This document shows, one piece after another, positions 8,794 to 15,901 of a stretch of DNA of 64,000 bases. The stretch comes from Syntrophaceae bacterium (GTDB lineage: Bacteria > Desulfobacterota > Syntrophia > Syntrophales > Smithellaceae). The notes below the pieces were generated by a model. That model was not told where the DNA came from, did not search any database, and saw only the letters and a list, made by a program, of their open reading frames with translations. The position numbers were made by a program, and so were the translations under genes. Each line of letters begins with the position of its first letter. The stretch's first letter is position 1. The stretch spans positions 17,560 through 81,559 of the forward strand of contig JAGPFA010000006.1 in assembly GCA_018056765.1 (NCBI GenBank). The letters run 5' to 3'.

Positions 8794-8856
8794 GACAAAC
8801 TGCCTTTCACTGAGGCCGCCCGAAGTTTCCAGACGGGTATAGGCCGAATCGACAAG

Positions 8857-8885
8857 ACTATAGGGAGACGAAAATCAGGTGTCAA
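8857..8885 (-). promoter_or_regulatory. Sigma-70-type promoter for waaA
   Basis: Minus strand: -35 TTGACA (complement of 8880-8885), a 17-base spacer, -10 TATAGT (complement of 8857-8862). One mismatch in twelve. The predicted start is near 8850, about 55 bases before the waaA ATG. Confidence 0.75.
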
Positions 8886-8939
8886 GGAAAGATTGGTGCA
8901 TGAAACAGGCGAAGGCTTAAAAACCGGCCATGAAAATGT

Positions 8940-8968
8940 TTGACAAAATCCTCTGTTGATAATAAAGT
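8940..8968 (+). promoter_or_regulatory. Sigma-70-type promoter for the heptose kinase operon
   Basis: -35 TTGACA (8940-8945), 17-base spacer, -10 TAAAGT (8963-8968). It lies in the 251-base divergent region with waaA and points into the gene at 9045. Confidence 0.6.
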
Positions 8969-9044
8969 TTCTCAGTTTTCATTAAATACAGCGCGCGTTG
9001 CGCTTTTTTTGTGGTTTGCCGATGCCGCAGAGGGTGTGTGATAA

Positions 9045-10034
9045 ATGACGGGGAAACACTCCAGACATAAAGAGTTGGCGATTATCGCCGATTTTGCGAA
9101 CTCCGGAGTGCTGGTTGTCGGAGATGTTATGATGGACCACTTTATCTGGGGACGAGTCTCGCGAATTTCCCCGGAGGCTCCGGTGCCCGTTGTCGACATT
9201 CAGAAGGACTCCATGATGCTCGGCGGCTGTGCCAACGTCCTCAATACGATTTATACGATGGGCGGCAGGGTTTATATGGCGGGGGTAATCGGCGCCGACG
9301 ATGTGGGCCGTGAGCTGCTCAGGCAGTTGAAGATTCGCCAGATCGATAAGTCGGGTATCATCATTGAAAAGGAAAGGCCGACAACGCTGAAAACAAGAAT
9401 CGTCGCTCACGGTCAGCAGGTTGTCCGGTTTGACAGGGAAAGCCGGCGGGCGATTGCCAAAAAGAGCACAGAGAAAATACTTCGTTATGTGAAGTCACTG
9501 GCAGGCTGTGTCGGAGCCATTGTCGTTTCCGACTATAACAAGGGAGTTGTCACGGGAAAGCTGATGGAGGGGATCAGAAACATTGCGGCGGATGCCGGCA
9601 TTTTTTTGTGCGTCGACCCCAAGCAAAGCGATTTTTCCATTTATGCCGGCGCGGATATGATCACTCCCAATCATCTGGAAGCGCAACGGGCCGCCGGCAT
9701 GGAAGCACAAGGGGCGGAGGAACTGATTGCTTTGGGGGAGACACTGCTGAACAAGTATCGGTTCCGGGCATTACTCATTACCAGGGGAGAAGAAGGGATG
9801 AGTCTGTTTGAAAACGGCCCTCCCGTAACCCATACTCATTTTCTTGCCCGCGCCAAAGAAGTATACGATGTCACCGGAGCAGGTGACACGGTTGTCGGGG
9901 TCCTGGCGCTGGCTCTGGCGGCACGGGCAAATTTAAAGGAGGCGACCTCTCTGGCCAATCATGCCGCGGGGATTGTGGTGGGCAAAGTGGGTACGTCTAC
10001 CGTATCCAGGGAAGAACTCATCGGCGCGCTATGA
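9045..10034 (+). CDS. rfaE1: D-glycero-beta-D-manno-heptose-7-phosphate kinase (RfaE1/HldA type)
   Basis: Phosphorylates heptose 7-phosphate at C1 on the way to ADP-heptose for the LPS core. 329 residues, covering only the PfkB/ribokinase-like kinase half of E. coli HldE. Motifs: VLVVGDVMMDHFIWG and ISPEAPVPVV near the N-terminus, LGGCANVL, and the ribokinase catalytic motif DVTGAGDTV near residue 285. The adenylyltransferase half is not fused and is not in the window, so it should be a separate gene. First gene of a tight run; it overlaps the DUF4416 gene by 4 bases (ATGA). Confidence 0.93.
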   Translation: MTGKHSRHKELAIIADFANSGVLVVGDVMMDHFIWGRVSRISPEAPVPVVDIQKDSMMLGGCANVLNTIYTMGGRVYMAGVIGADDVGRELLRQLKIRQIDKSGIIIEKERPTTLKTRIVAHGQQVVRFDRESRRAIAKKSTEKILRYVKSLAGCVGAIVVSDYNKGVVTGKLMEGIRNIAADAGIFLCVDPKQSDFSIYAGADMITPNHLEAQRAAGMEAQGAEELIALGETLLNKYRFRALLITRGEEGMSLFENGPPVTHTHFLARAKEVYDVTGAGDTVVGVLALALAARANLKEATSLANHAAGIVVGKVGTSTVSREELIGAL

Positions 10035-10582
10035 GTAAACCAACCGACGCTGAGCCGGTCAAACTCATTTTCAGTGTTTTTGCCCCGGCTTTGGAAAACA
10101 TCAACGATGTCGTCGAGAAATTGTCGGCCCTGTACGGCCGGCCTGATTTCATAAGTGCCTGGATGCCGTTTGATTACACCGATTATTACCAGGCGGAAAT
10201 GGGGCGTGGACTCGGCAGGCGCTTCTTGTCAATGGAGGAGCTGATCAGGCCGGAGACGCTCCCGGACATCAAACTGGCGGCAAATAACCTGGAAAATGAA
10301 GCGTCAAAAGAAGGACGACGGTCGGTTAACATTGATCCCGGCTATTTGTCGGCAGCCCACCTGATCCTGGCGACAGGCAAAGGTTACACTCACAGGCCTT
10401 ACCTGCGCGACGGGATTTATGCCGATCTGACATTGATATATCAGGAGAAAAAATTTTTATCTTTACCCTGGACTTATCCTGATTACGCCGACGCCGGACA
10501 ACTGACCATGTTCGGAGTGATCCGTGCCAGGTATTTATTGCAGTTGAAGATGCTCAAGGCAGCAGAAAAGACAGGCAAATAA
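10031..10582 (+). CDS. DUF4416 family protein
   Basis: 183 residues of unknown function. VKLIFSVFAPALENINDV at the N-terminus, FDYTDYYQAEMGRGLGRRF in the middle and an acidic/aromatic YTHRPYLRDGIYADLTLIY segment match the DUF4416 family as I know it. No signal peptide, membrane segment or clear catalytic motif is visible. It is translationally coupled to the heptose kinase (ATGA overlap) and followed after 15 bases by yicC. Position in an LPS/nucleotide run gives no firm role. Confidence 0.8.
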   Translation: MSKPTDAEPVKLIFSVFAPALENINDVVEKLSALYGRPDFISAWMPFDYTDYYQAEMGRGLGRRFLSMEELIRPETLPDIKLAANNLENEASKEGRRSVNIDPGYLSAAHLILATGKGYTHRPYLRDGIYADLTLIYQEKKFLSLPWTYPDYADAGQLTMFGVIRARYLLQLKMLKAAEKTGK

Positions 10583-10597
10583 TCAGAGGATGCAAAT

Positions 10598-11476
10598 ATG
10601 ATAAAAAGTATGACGGGTTACGGACGGGTGGAGACAATGTACGGCGGCCGCAATGTTGTTGTCGAGGCGAAGTCCGTAAACCACAGGTTTCTGGAGATTT
10701 CTCTGAAAATGCCCTCCGTACTTTTTCCACTGGAGCCGGAGTATAAAAAGAAGATAGCAGAAAGATTCAAGCGCGGCCGGATTGATGTTTCGATACGTCT
10801 GGAGGGCGAGGATGCCGAATTGTCCGGTATCAATCTTAATATCGATACAGCGCGCGGCTATTTCAATGCCCTGATGCGCCTCAAAGAAGAATTTGGCATT
10901 CAAGAGCCGGTTACCATCAGGGATATGATTTCCTTCAGGGATATTTTTGCGCCTTCTGCCGACAAAGAACTCGACGCGCCTTTTTTGGGGCAGGTGGAAA
11001 AAACACTTCAGGAAGCCCTGTCGATACTGGTTGGCATGAGGCAGGATGAAGGTATTTCGCTGTTTTCCGATATGCAGATGAGGTTACAGGGCATCCGGGA
11101 AATGGTAGAGACGATGCGAGTCCGGTCACCGCAGGTGGTAATGGATTATCAGAAACGTCTATCCGTCAGGATTAAAGACCTGGCCGCCGGATTCGAGCTG
11201 GACGATGCACGCCTGGCCCAGGAAGTGGCCATCATGGCGGAGCGCTGCGATATTACCGAAGAGCTCGTCCGTATGGGGAGCCATATTTCTCAGTTTGAAG
11301 GGCTGCTCAAAAGCGATGAGGCCGAGGGCAGAAAAATCGATTTTCTCCTGCAGGAAATGAATCGGGAAATTAACACCATCGGTTCAAAATGCAATGATCT
11401 GGAGATCGCCCGTCAGGTCATTGAGGCAAAAAGTGAACTGGGCAAGTTGCGCGAGCAGGCGCAGAATATTGAGTAG
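10598..11476 (+). CDS. yicC: YicC family endoribonuclease
   Basis: 292 residues, the family length. It begins MIKSMTGYGR, the hallmark of YicC proteins, with SVNHRFLEISLKMP shortly after and the conserved C-terminal DFLLQEMNREINTIGSKC. E. coli YicC has been reported to act as an endoribonuclease involved in small-RNA turnover; here the role is transferred by family. AGAGGATG supplies the ribosome site. The stop codon is one base before the gmk start, the conserved yicC-gmk-rpoZ order of deltaproteobacteria and Firmicutes. Confidence 0.92.
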   Translation: MIKSMTGYGRVETMYGGRNVVVEAKSVNHRFLEISLKMPSVLFPLEPEYKKKIAERFKRGRIDVSIRLEGEDAELSGINLNIDTARGYFNALMRLKEEFGIQEPVTIRDMISFRDIFAPSADKELDAPFLGQVEKTLQEALSILVGMRQDEGISLFSDMQMRLQGIREMVETMRVRSPQVVMDYQKRLSVRIKDLAAGFELDDARLAQEVAIMAERCDITEELVRMGSHISQFEGLLKSDEAEGRKIDFLLQEMNREINTIGSKCNDLEIARQVIEAKSELGKLREQAQNIE

Positions 11477-11477
11477 C

Positions 11478-12095
11478 ATGGATAAAGGTTTGATCATCGT
11501 GCTTTCCGCCCCCTCCGGGACCGGGAAAAGCAGTATTTGCCGGCATCTGTTGAAGGCGCACCCGGAAATCGGGTTTTCGGTTTCTTATACTTCGCGAAAA
11601 CCCCGCCCCGACGAAACAGAAGGGAAAGACTATCACTTTATTTCCCGTCAGGATTTCCATGAGCGCATTGGGCGGGGGGAGTTTGTCGAGTGGGTGGAAA
11701 ATTACGGTAACTTCTACGGAACATCCGCCAACGCCATTGAATGTGCCCTAAAAGATGGCAAAGACCTGCTTTTGGACATCGAGCCCCGCGGTGCGCAGGC
11801 CATCAAAAAGAGATTTCCGGACGCGGTATTTGTTTTTGTCCTGCCTCCCTCGCTGGAGGAGCTTCTCCGGCGCCTGGAAAAGCGGGGACATGAGACCCAG
11901 GAGGCGATTAAAAAAAGATTCGCACAGGCAGAAAGTGAATTAAGGGAAGTTTTGTGGTATGATTATGTAATTTTTAACGAAGATCTGGAAACAGCCATTG
12001 ATCAGATGATGGCCATTTACACAGCGGAGAAATGCAAAACCAGTCGTCTGCGCGGCAGGATAGACTGTTTATTGAATTCAGCCGGAAAAGTTTAG
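11478..12095 (+). CDS. gmk: Guanylate kinase
   Basis: Converts GMP to GDP with ATP. 205 residues. P-loop SAPSGTGKSS at residues about 9-18, GMP-binding SYTSRKPRPDE and EFVEWVENYGNFYGTS, and DIEPRGAQAIK (usual DIDxQGAxQ). The open frame continues upstream to 11394 inside yicC, but ATG 11478 fits the family start, lying one base after the yicC stop. It is followed by rpoZ after 15 bases. Confidence 0.95.
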   Translation: MDKGLIIVLSAPSGTGKSSICRHLLKAHPEIGFSVSYTSRKPRPDETEGKDYHFISRQDFHERIGRGEFVEWVENYGNFYGTSANAIECALKDGKDLLLDIEPRGAQAIKKRFPDAVFVFVLPPSLEELLRRLEKRGHETQEAIKKRFAQAESELREVLWYDYVIFNEDLETAIDQMMAIYTAEKCKTSRLRGRIDCLLNSAGKV

Positions 12096-12110
12096 GGAGG
12101 TTTTAGTTGT

Positions 12111-12380
12111 ATGGCAAGAATCACAGTTGAAGATTCATTGAGAATGGCCAAGACCAGGTTTGGTCTTGTGTCTCTGGCTTCATTGCGGGCACGTCAGCTG
12201 CTCAAAGGGGCAAAGCCGATTTTGGAGAGTAAAAACAGGGAGATTGTACTGGCACTCAGAGAGATCGCCGCAGGAAAGGTTAGCTACGCTCATCCGGAGT
12301 ACCTGAAGGGCTCTAAAGAAGATTTCAAACCGATTCCGGACAGCACGGAATTCATCGGCGATGAAGAATATCTCGAATAG
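12111..12380 (+). CDS. rpoZ: RNA polymerase omega subunit
   Basis: 89 residues. MARITVEDSLRMAKTRFGLVSLASLRARQL and the conserved VLALREIAAGKV are the omega family core; the protein helps fold and hold the beta' subunit. GGGAGG precedes the ATG. The last 20 bases overlap the start of pyrF in another frame. Confidence 0.93.
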   Translation: MARITVEDSLRMAKTRFGLVSLASLRARQLLKGAKPILESKNREIVLALREIAAGKVSYAHPEYLKGSKEDFKPIPDSTEFIGDEEYLE

Positions 12381-13119
12381 CGACGCGGCCGGAAAGCTGA
12401 TTTTTGCTCTGGATGCAGCCGGCCTCAGGGAGGCTATGCCTTGGATTACCCTTCTTTCCGGGCATGTCGGTATGTTTAAAGTTGGTAAAGAGCTCTTTAC
12501 CGCAGCCGGTCCGGGAATAATCGAGCGCATCAAGCGAAACGGCGGTCGTGTTTTTCTGGATCTGAAGTTTCATGATATTCCCAATACGGTTGCCCGGGCC
12601 GCCGAAGCGGCAGTAAAAATGAACGTGGATATGTTCAATATCCATGCGGCGGGGGGCGGCAAAATGATGAGAGAAGCGATTCATGCTGCAGTGGCCACTG
12701 CCGAAAAACAGGGCACAACACCTCCGGTCGTTCTGGCTGTGACCGTTTTGACCAGCCTCAACGACGCGGATCTGGCCGAAATCGGCTATGACAGGACAAC
12801 AGATGACCTGGTGTTGCATTTGGCCCGGTTGGCCAAAAAGTCGGGAGCGTCAGGCGTTGTAGCGTCTCCACAGGATATCGCGGCATTGCGCAGTGAACTG
12901 GGCTCAGACTTTGTTATCGTTACCCCCGGCATTCGGGATACGTCCCAGCCGCCGGCAGACGACCAGAAAAGAACGCTTGGCGCCTTTGACGCGATAGCGG
13001 CGGGGGCCGATTATATTGTTGTCGGCAGACCCATCAGACAGGCGGCGGATCCGCTGGAGGCATGTCGCCGCATTACGGAAGAAATTGCCCGCGGACTAGC
13101 TGACGGGAAGCACCTGTAA
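12361..13119 (+). CDS. pyrF: Orotidine 5'-phosphate decarboxylase
   Basis: Last step of UMP synthesis. 252 residues. LIFALDAAG (substrate Asp region), DLKFHDIPNT (the catalytic DxKxxD), and the C-terminal VTPGIRD and GADYIVVGRPI phosphate-binding motifs are present. The ATG at 12361 lies 20 bases inside rpoZ; no later in-frame start occurs before the conserved LIFALD strand, so the overlap is real and suggests coupled translation. Confidence 0.93.
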   Translation: MKNISNSDAAGKLIFALDAAGLREAMPWITLLSGHVGMFKVGKELFTAAGPGIIERIKRNGGRVFLDLKFHDIPNTVARAAEAAVKMNVDMFNIHAAGGGKMMREAIHAAVATAEKQGTTPPVVLAVTVLTSLNDADLAEIGYDRTTDDLVLHLARLAKKSGASGVVASPQDIAALRSELGSDFVIVTPGIRDTSQPPADDQKRTLGAFDAIAAGADYIVVGRPIRQAADPLEACRRITEEIARGLADGKHL

Positions 13120-13150
13120 TGCTTTTTACCCGTGCACGGAAGGTGACCAG

Positions 13151-13900
13151 ATGGAGGCGGTTTACGGCATCAATGCGGTCAGGATTTTGCTTGCCGGGGT
13201 CCATACTCCCCTGAAAAAAATCATTATTGCCAACGGACGCGGCGGCGTATCCGTCAGAGAAATTATCGATGCGGCCAGAAGCAAGAATATTCCCCTCGAA
13301 TGGAAGGAACGAGCTTATCTGGACAGGCTTGCCGGCGGGACGGATCATCAGGGGGTGGCGGCCCTCCGTGAGCCGTTCAGGTACGCCGGTCTCGACGATG
13401 TGCTGAAAAACCGCAGCCCCGGTTTTTCAACCGACTTTATTGTTATTCTTGACAGTATCCTCGACCCGCATAATCTTGGTTCAATCATCCGCACCTCTCA
13501 CTGCCTGGGGGCAAACGGGATTATCCTGCCTGCCGACCGTGCGGCACAGGTTACCTCTGCGGTCATCAAGGTTTCGGCGGGCAGTGCCGCTCAGTTGCCG
13601 ATCGCCTGTGTGACGAATCTGGCGCGTGTGATTGATGAACTTAAAGAAAAAGGTTTTTGGGTTTTCGGGGCTGATGCCCATGAAGGCGGCAGTATAAGAC
13701 AGCATGATTTCCGCACTTCCACAGCCCTGATTCTGGGCGGAGAAGCAAAGGGAATGAGGCGGCTCATCAGAAAAAAATGTGATTTTCTGGTTACCATTCC
13801 CATGACGCGAGGATTCGACTCTCTCAATGTAGCGGTTGCCGCCGGTATCATTCAATATGAGATTCTTCTACAGAGAATTGCCAAAAACGACGATAATTAA
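13151..13900 (+). CDS. rlmB: 23S rRNA 2'-O-ribose methyltransferase of the TrmH/RlmB (SpoU) family
   Basis: 249 residues. An N-terminal substrate-binding domain (MEAVYGINAVRILL) is followed by the SpoU knot: motif 1 ILDSILDPHNLGSIIRT, motif 2 LILGGEAKGMRRL, motif 3 IPMTRGFDSLNVAVAAGI. RlmB methylates G2251 in E. coli; the exact target here is inferred. AAGGTGA precedes the ATG. It is probably the last gene of the run from 9045; an AT-rich gap with a new promoter follows. Confidence 0.88.
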   Translation: MEAVYGINAVRILLAGVHTPLKKIIIANGRGGVSVREIIDAARSKNIPLEWKERAYLDRLAGGTDHQGVAALREPFRYAGLDDVLKNRSPGFSTDFIVILDSILDPHNLGSIIRTSHCLGANGIILPADRAAQVTSAVIKVSAGSAAQLPIACVTNLARVIDELKEKGFWVFGADAHEGGSIRQHDFRTSTALILGGEAKGMRRLIRKKCDFLVTIPMTRGFDSLNVAVAAGIIQYEILLQRIAKNDDN

Positions 13901-13938
13901 TATAAACATATAGGATTTAATTATTTAAATTTAACTTG

Positions 13939-13967
13939 TTGAAATTACATAGAAGGTGTTTTAATAT
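13939..13967 (+). promoter_or_regulatory. Sigma-70-type promoter for pilC
   Basis: -35 TTGAAA (13939-13944), 17-base spacer, -10 TAATAT (13962-13967), in a very AT-rich gap. The pilC ATG is at 14016. Confidence 0.6.
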
Positions 13968-14015
13968 ACAAAGACGTGTCAGAACACTATCATCCACAAA
14001 GAAAGGATTTTAACT

Positions 14016-15224
14016 ATGCCGATTTTCCTTTGGGAAGGGACGACAAAAAGAGATGAAGTGAAAAAAGGCGAAATAGAGGCAGCCGACGAAGCGGCGGCAC
14101 GAATGATTTTAAGGCGGCAGGGATTTAAAACACTCGATGTGCGCCAAAAGCCGAAAGACCTTCTGGAATACCTTCCTTTCCTGGCCGGAAGAGTAAAGGA
14201 AAAGGAAGTGGTAGTTTTCTGTCGTGTCTTTTCCACCATGATCAATGCCGGCCTCCCCCTGATCCAATGCCTTGATCTTCTGGCTGAGCAGGAAGAAAAT
14301 AAGGCTTTCGCCAAGGTCATCCGCACCGTGAAGGAAGATATCGAGGGGGGCAGCAGCCTGACGGACGCGCTGAAAAAACACCCGAAGGTTTTTGATGAAC
14401 TGTTTGTGAACCTGATTGCCGCCGGTGAGGCGGGCGGTATTCTAGATGTTGTTTTGGGACGGCTTTCCAATTATCTGGAAAAGGCGCTGAAACTCAAAAG
14501 AAAAGTCAAAAGCGCGATGACTTATCCGGCGGCCGTACTGGTTATTTCATTTCTGGTCGTCGCGTTGCTTTTGATTAAAGTCATACCCGTCTTTCAGAAA
14601 ATGTTTGAAGGTTCGGGCAGTGAACTTCCCGGGCCGACGGCCATGGTTATCGCCATGAGTGATTTCGCGCAAAGCTACTGGTGGATCATTCTCGGAATTA
14701 TTTTTGTTTGCATCTTCGCTTTTCGACAGTTCTACAAGACGGAAAGGGGACGCTTGATGATTGATTCCGCCCTTTTGCGTGTGCCGGTTTTCGGTCCCGT
14801 GCTCAGGAAGGTTGCCGTGGCCAAATTTTCGCGTACCATGGCCACCATGATGAGTTCCGGCGTGCCGATTCTGGAAGGTTTGGTCATTGTCAGCAAAACG
14901 GCGGGAAACGTCATTGTCGAGAACGCGCTTTTGAAAACACGCATGGCGATCAGCGAGGGGCAGCCGATTGCCGAGCCTTTGGCCGCTTCGGGTATTTTCC
15001 CGCCAATGGTTGTTCAGATGATCGCCGTGGGCGAGGCCACCGGCGCCCTGGATGTCATGCTCAACAAAATCGCTGACTTTTATGATGATGAAGTGGACGC
15101 GGCAGTGGAAGCGATGACATCGCTTCTTGAACCGGTGATGATGGTTTTCCTGGGAGGCATTGTCGGCAGCATGATCGTGGCCATGTATCTGCCGATCTTC
15201 AAGCTGGCATCCGTTGTCGGATAA
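14016..15224 (+). CDS. pilC: Type IV pilus / type II secretion inner-membrane platform protein PilC/GspF
   Basis: 402 residues. Platform protein that links the pilus ATPases to pilin assembly in the inner membrane. Two T2SF domains: residues about 65-190 ([24 protein letters not shown], then [18 protein letters not shown]) and about 265-390 ([19 protein letters not shown], then [26 protein letters not shown]). Three membrane spans are visible near 170-195, 220-240 and 370-395. It stands alone: no pilB, pilT or pilin gene is in the window. AAAGGA supplies the ribosome site. The stop is 4 bases from the 3' end of a convergent tRNA-Pro. Confidence 0.92.
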   Translation: MPIFLWEGTTKRDEVKKGEIEAADEAAARMILRRQGFKTLDVRQKPKDLLEYLPFLAGRVKEKEVVVFCRVFSTMINAGLPLIQCLDLLAEQEENKAFAKVIRTVKEDIEGGSSLTDALKKHPKVFDELFVNLIAAGEAGGILDVVLGRLSNYLEKALKLKRKVKSAMTYPAAVLVISFLVVALLLIKVIPVFQKMFEGSGSELPGPTAMVIAMSDFAQSYWWIILGIIFVCIFAFRQFYKTERGRLMIDSALLRVPVFGPVLRKVAVAKFSRTMATMMSSGVPILEGLVIVSKTAGNVIVENALLKTRMAISEGQPIAEPLAASGIFPPMVVQMIAVGEATGALDVMLNKIADFYDDEVDAAVEAMTSLLEPVMMVFLGGIVGSMIVAMYLPIFKLASVVG

Positions 15225-15228
15225 AAAA

Positions 15229-15305
15229 TGGTCGGGATGGCGCGATTTGAACGCGCGACTCCTGCGTCCCGAACGCAGTGCCCTACCAGGCTGGGCCACA
15301 TCCCG
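15229..15305 (-). tRNA. tRNA-Pro (anticodon CGG)
   Basis: 77 bases on the minus strand. Acceptor CGGGATG/CATCCCG, anticodon stem CTGCG/CGCAG with loop TTCGGGA, T-loop GTTCAAAT, encoded CCA. It converges on pilC with only 4 bases between its CCA end and the pilC stop. A TATAAC box about 13 bases upstream may be its promoter. Confidence 0.95.
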
Positions 15306-15396
15306 ACACGGCCGGGACGTTATAAAATTTATTGTGAAATGTCCATATGTTTTTTGAAGACTTTATTTAAAATTTATAACTGAAAGAGCAGTATCC

Positions 15397-15813
15397 GTGA
15401 TTATTTATGATATCAAATGTGAAAACGGTCATAAGTTCGAGGGCTGGTTTAAAGACCGCGAGGCCTGGCTGGAGCAAAGCGCGCAAAAACTTGTCTGCTG
15501 CCCGGTCTGTCACAGTGCTAACGTCGAAATAGCACCGTCATCGATTGCCATTATGGGCAAAGGGGGAAAAAAGAAGGATGAAAGCAATAGAACACAGACC
15601 GGCTTTGTCCCCTCTTTGCAGTCCCTGCATCAGTATATCGCCGAGAATTTCGAGGATGTCGGCAGTAAATTTTCCGAAGTGGCGCTGAAAATTCACTTTG
15701 GCGAAGAAGAAAAACGAAACATCAGAGGCACAACAACCCCTGAGGAAGAAGTAACCCTCAAAGAAGAAGGTGTTTCGTTTATAAAAATCCCACTGCCGAA
15801 AATGGACAGCTGA
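15397..15813 (+). CDS. DUF1178 family protein
   Basis: 138 residues. MIIYDIKCENGHKFEGWFKD and CCPVCHSANVEIAPS form a small zinc-ribbon-like N-terminus (Cys 8, then a CPVC pair), and SLHQYIAENFEDVGSKFSEVALKIHFGEEEKRNIRG is the conserved C-terminal block. Function unknown. It starts with GTG at 15397. It precedes the cysteine synthase fusion by about 90 bases on the same strand and may be co-transcribed. Confidence 0.85.
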   Translation: MIIYDIKCENGHKFEGWFKDREAWLEQSAQKLVCCPVCHSANVEIAPSSIAIMGKGGKKKDESNRTQTGFVPSLQSLHQYIAENFEDVGSKFSEVALKIHFGEEEKRNIRGTTTPEEEVTLKEEGVSFIKIPLPKMDS

Positions 15814-15901
15814 TCAAATTTTAATTCAGGATGACTTCTTAAAGCTGCCGGAAAGACACTGACGCGAAAGAATGTCTCATATAGAACAAAGGCCGCATTG
15901 T

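Noticed and set aside
15229..15305. tRNA-Pro as an integration site for a mobile island
   Set aside because: No integrase, no repeated 3' tRNA fragment and no change in gene character on either side.
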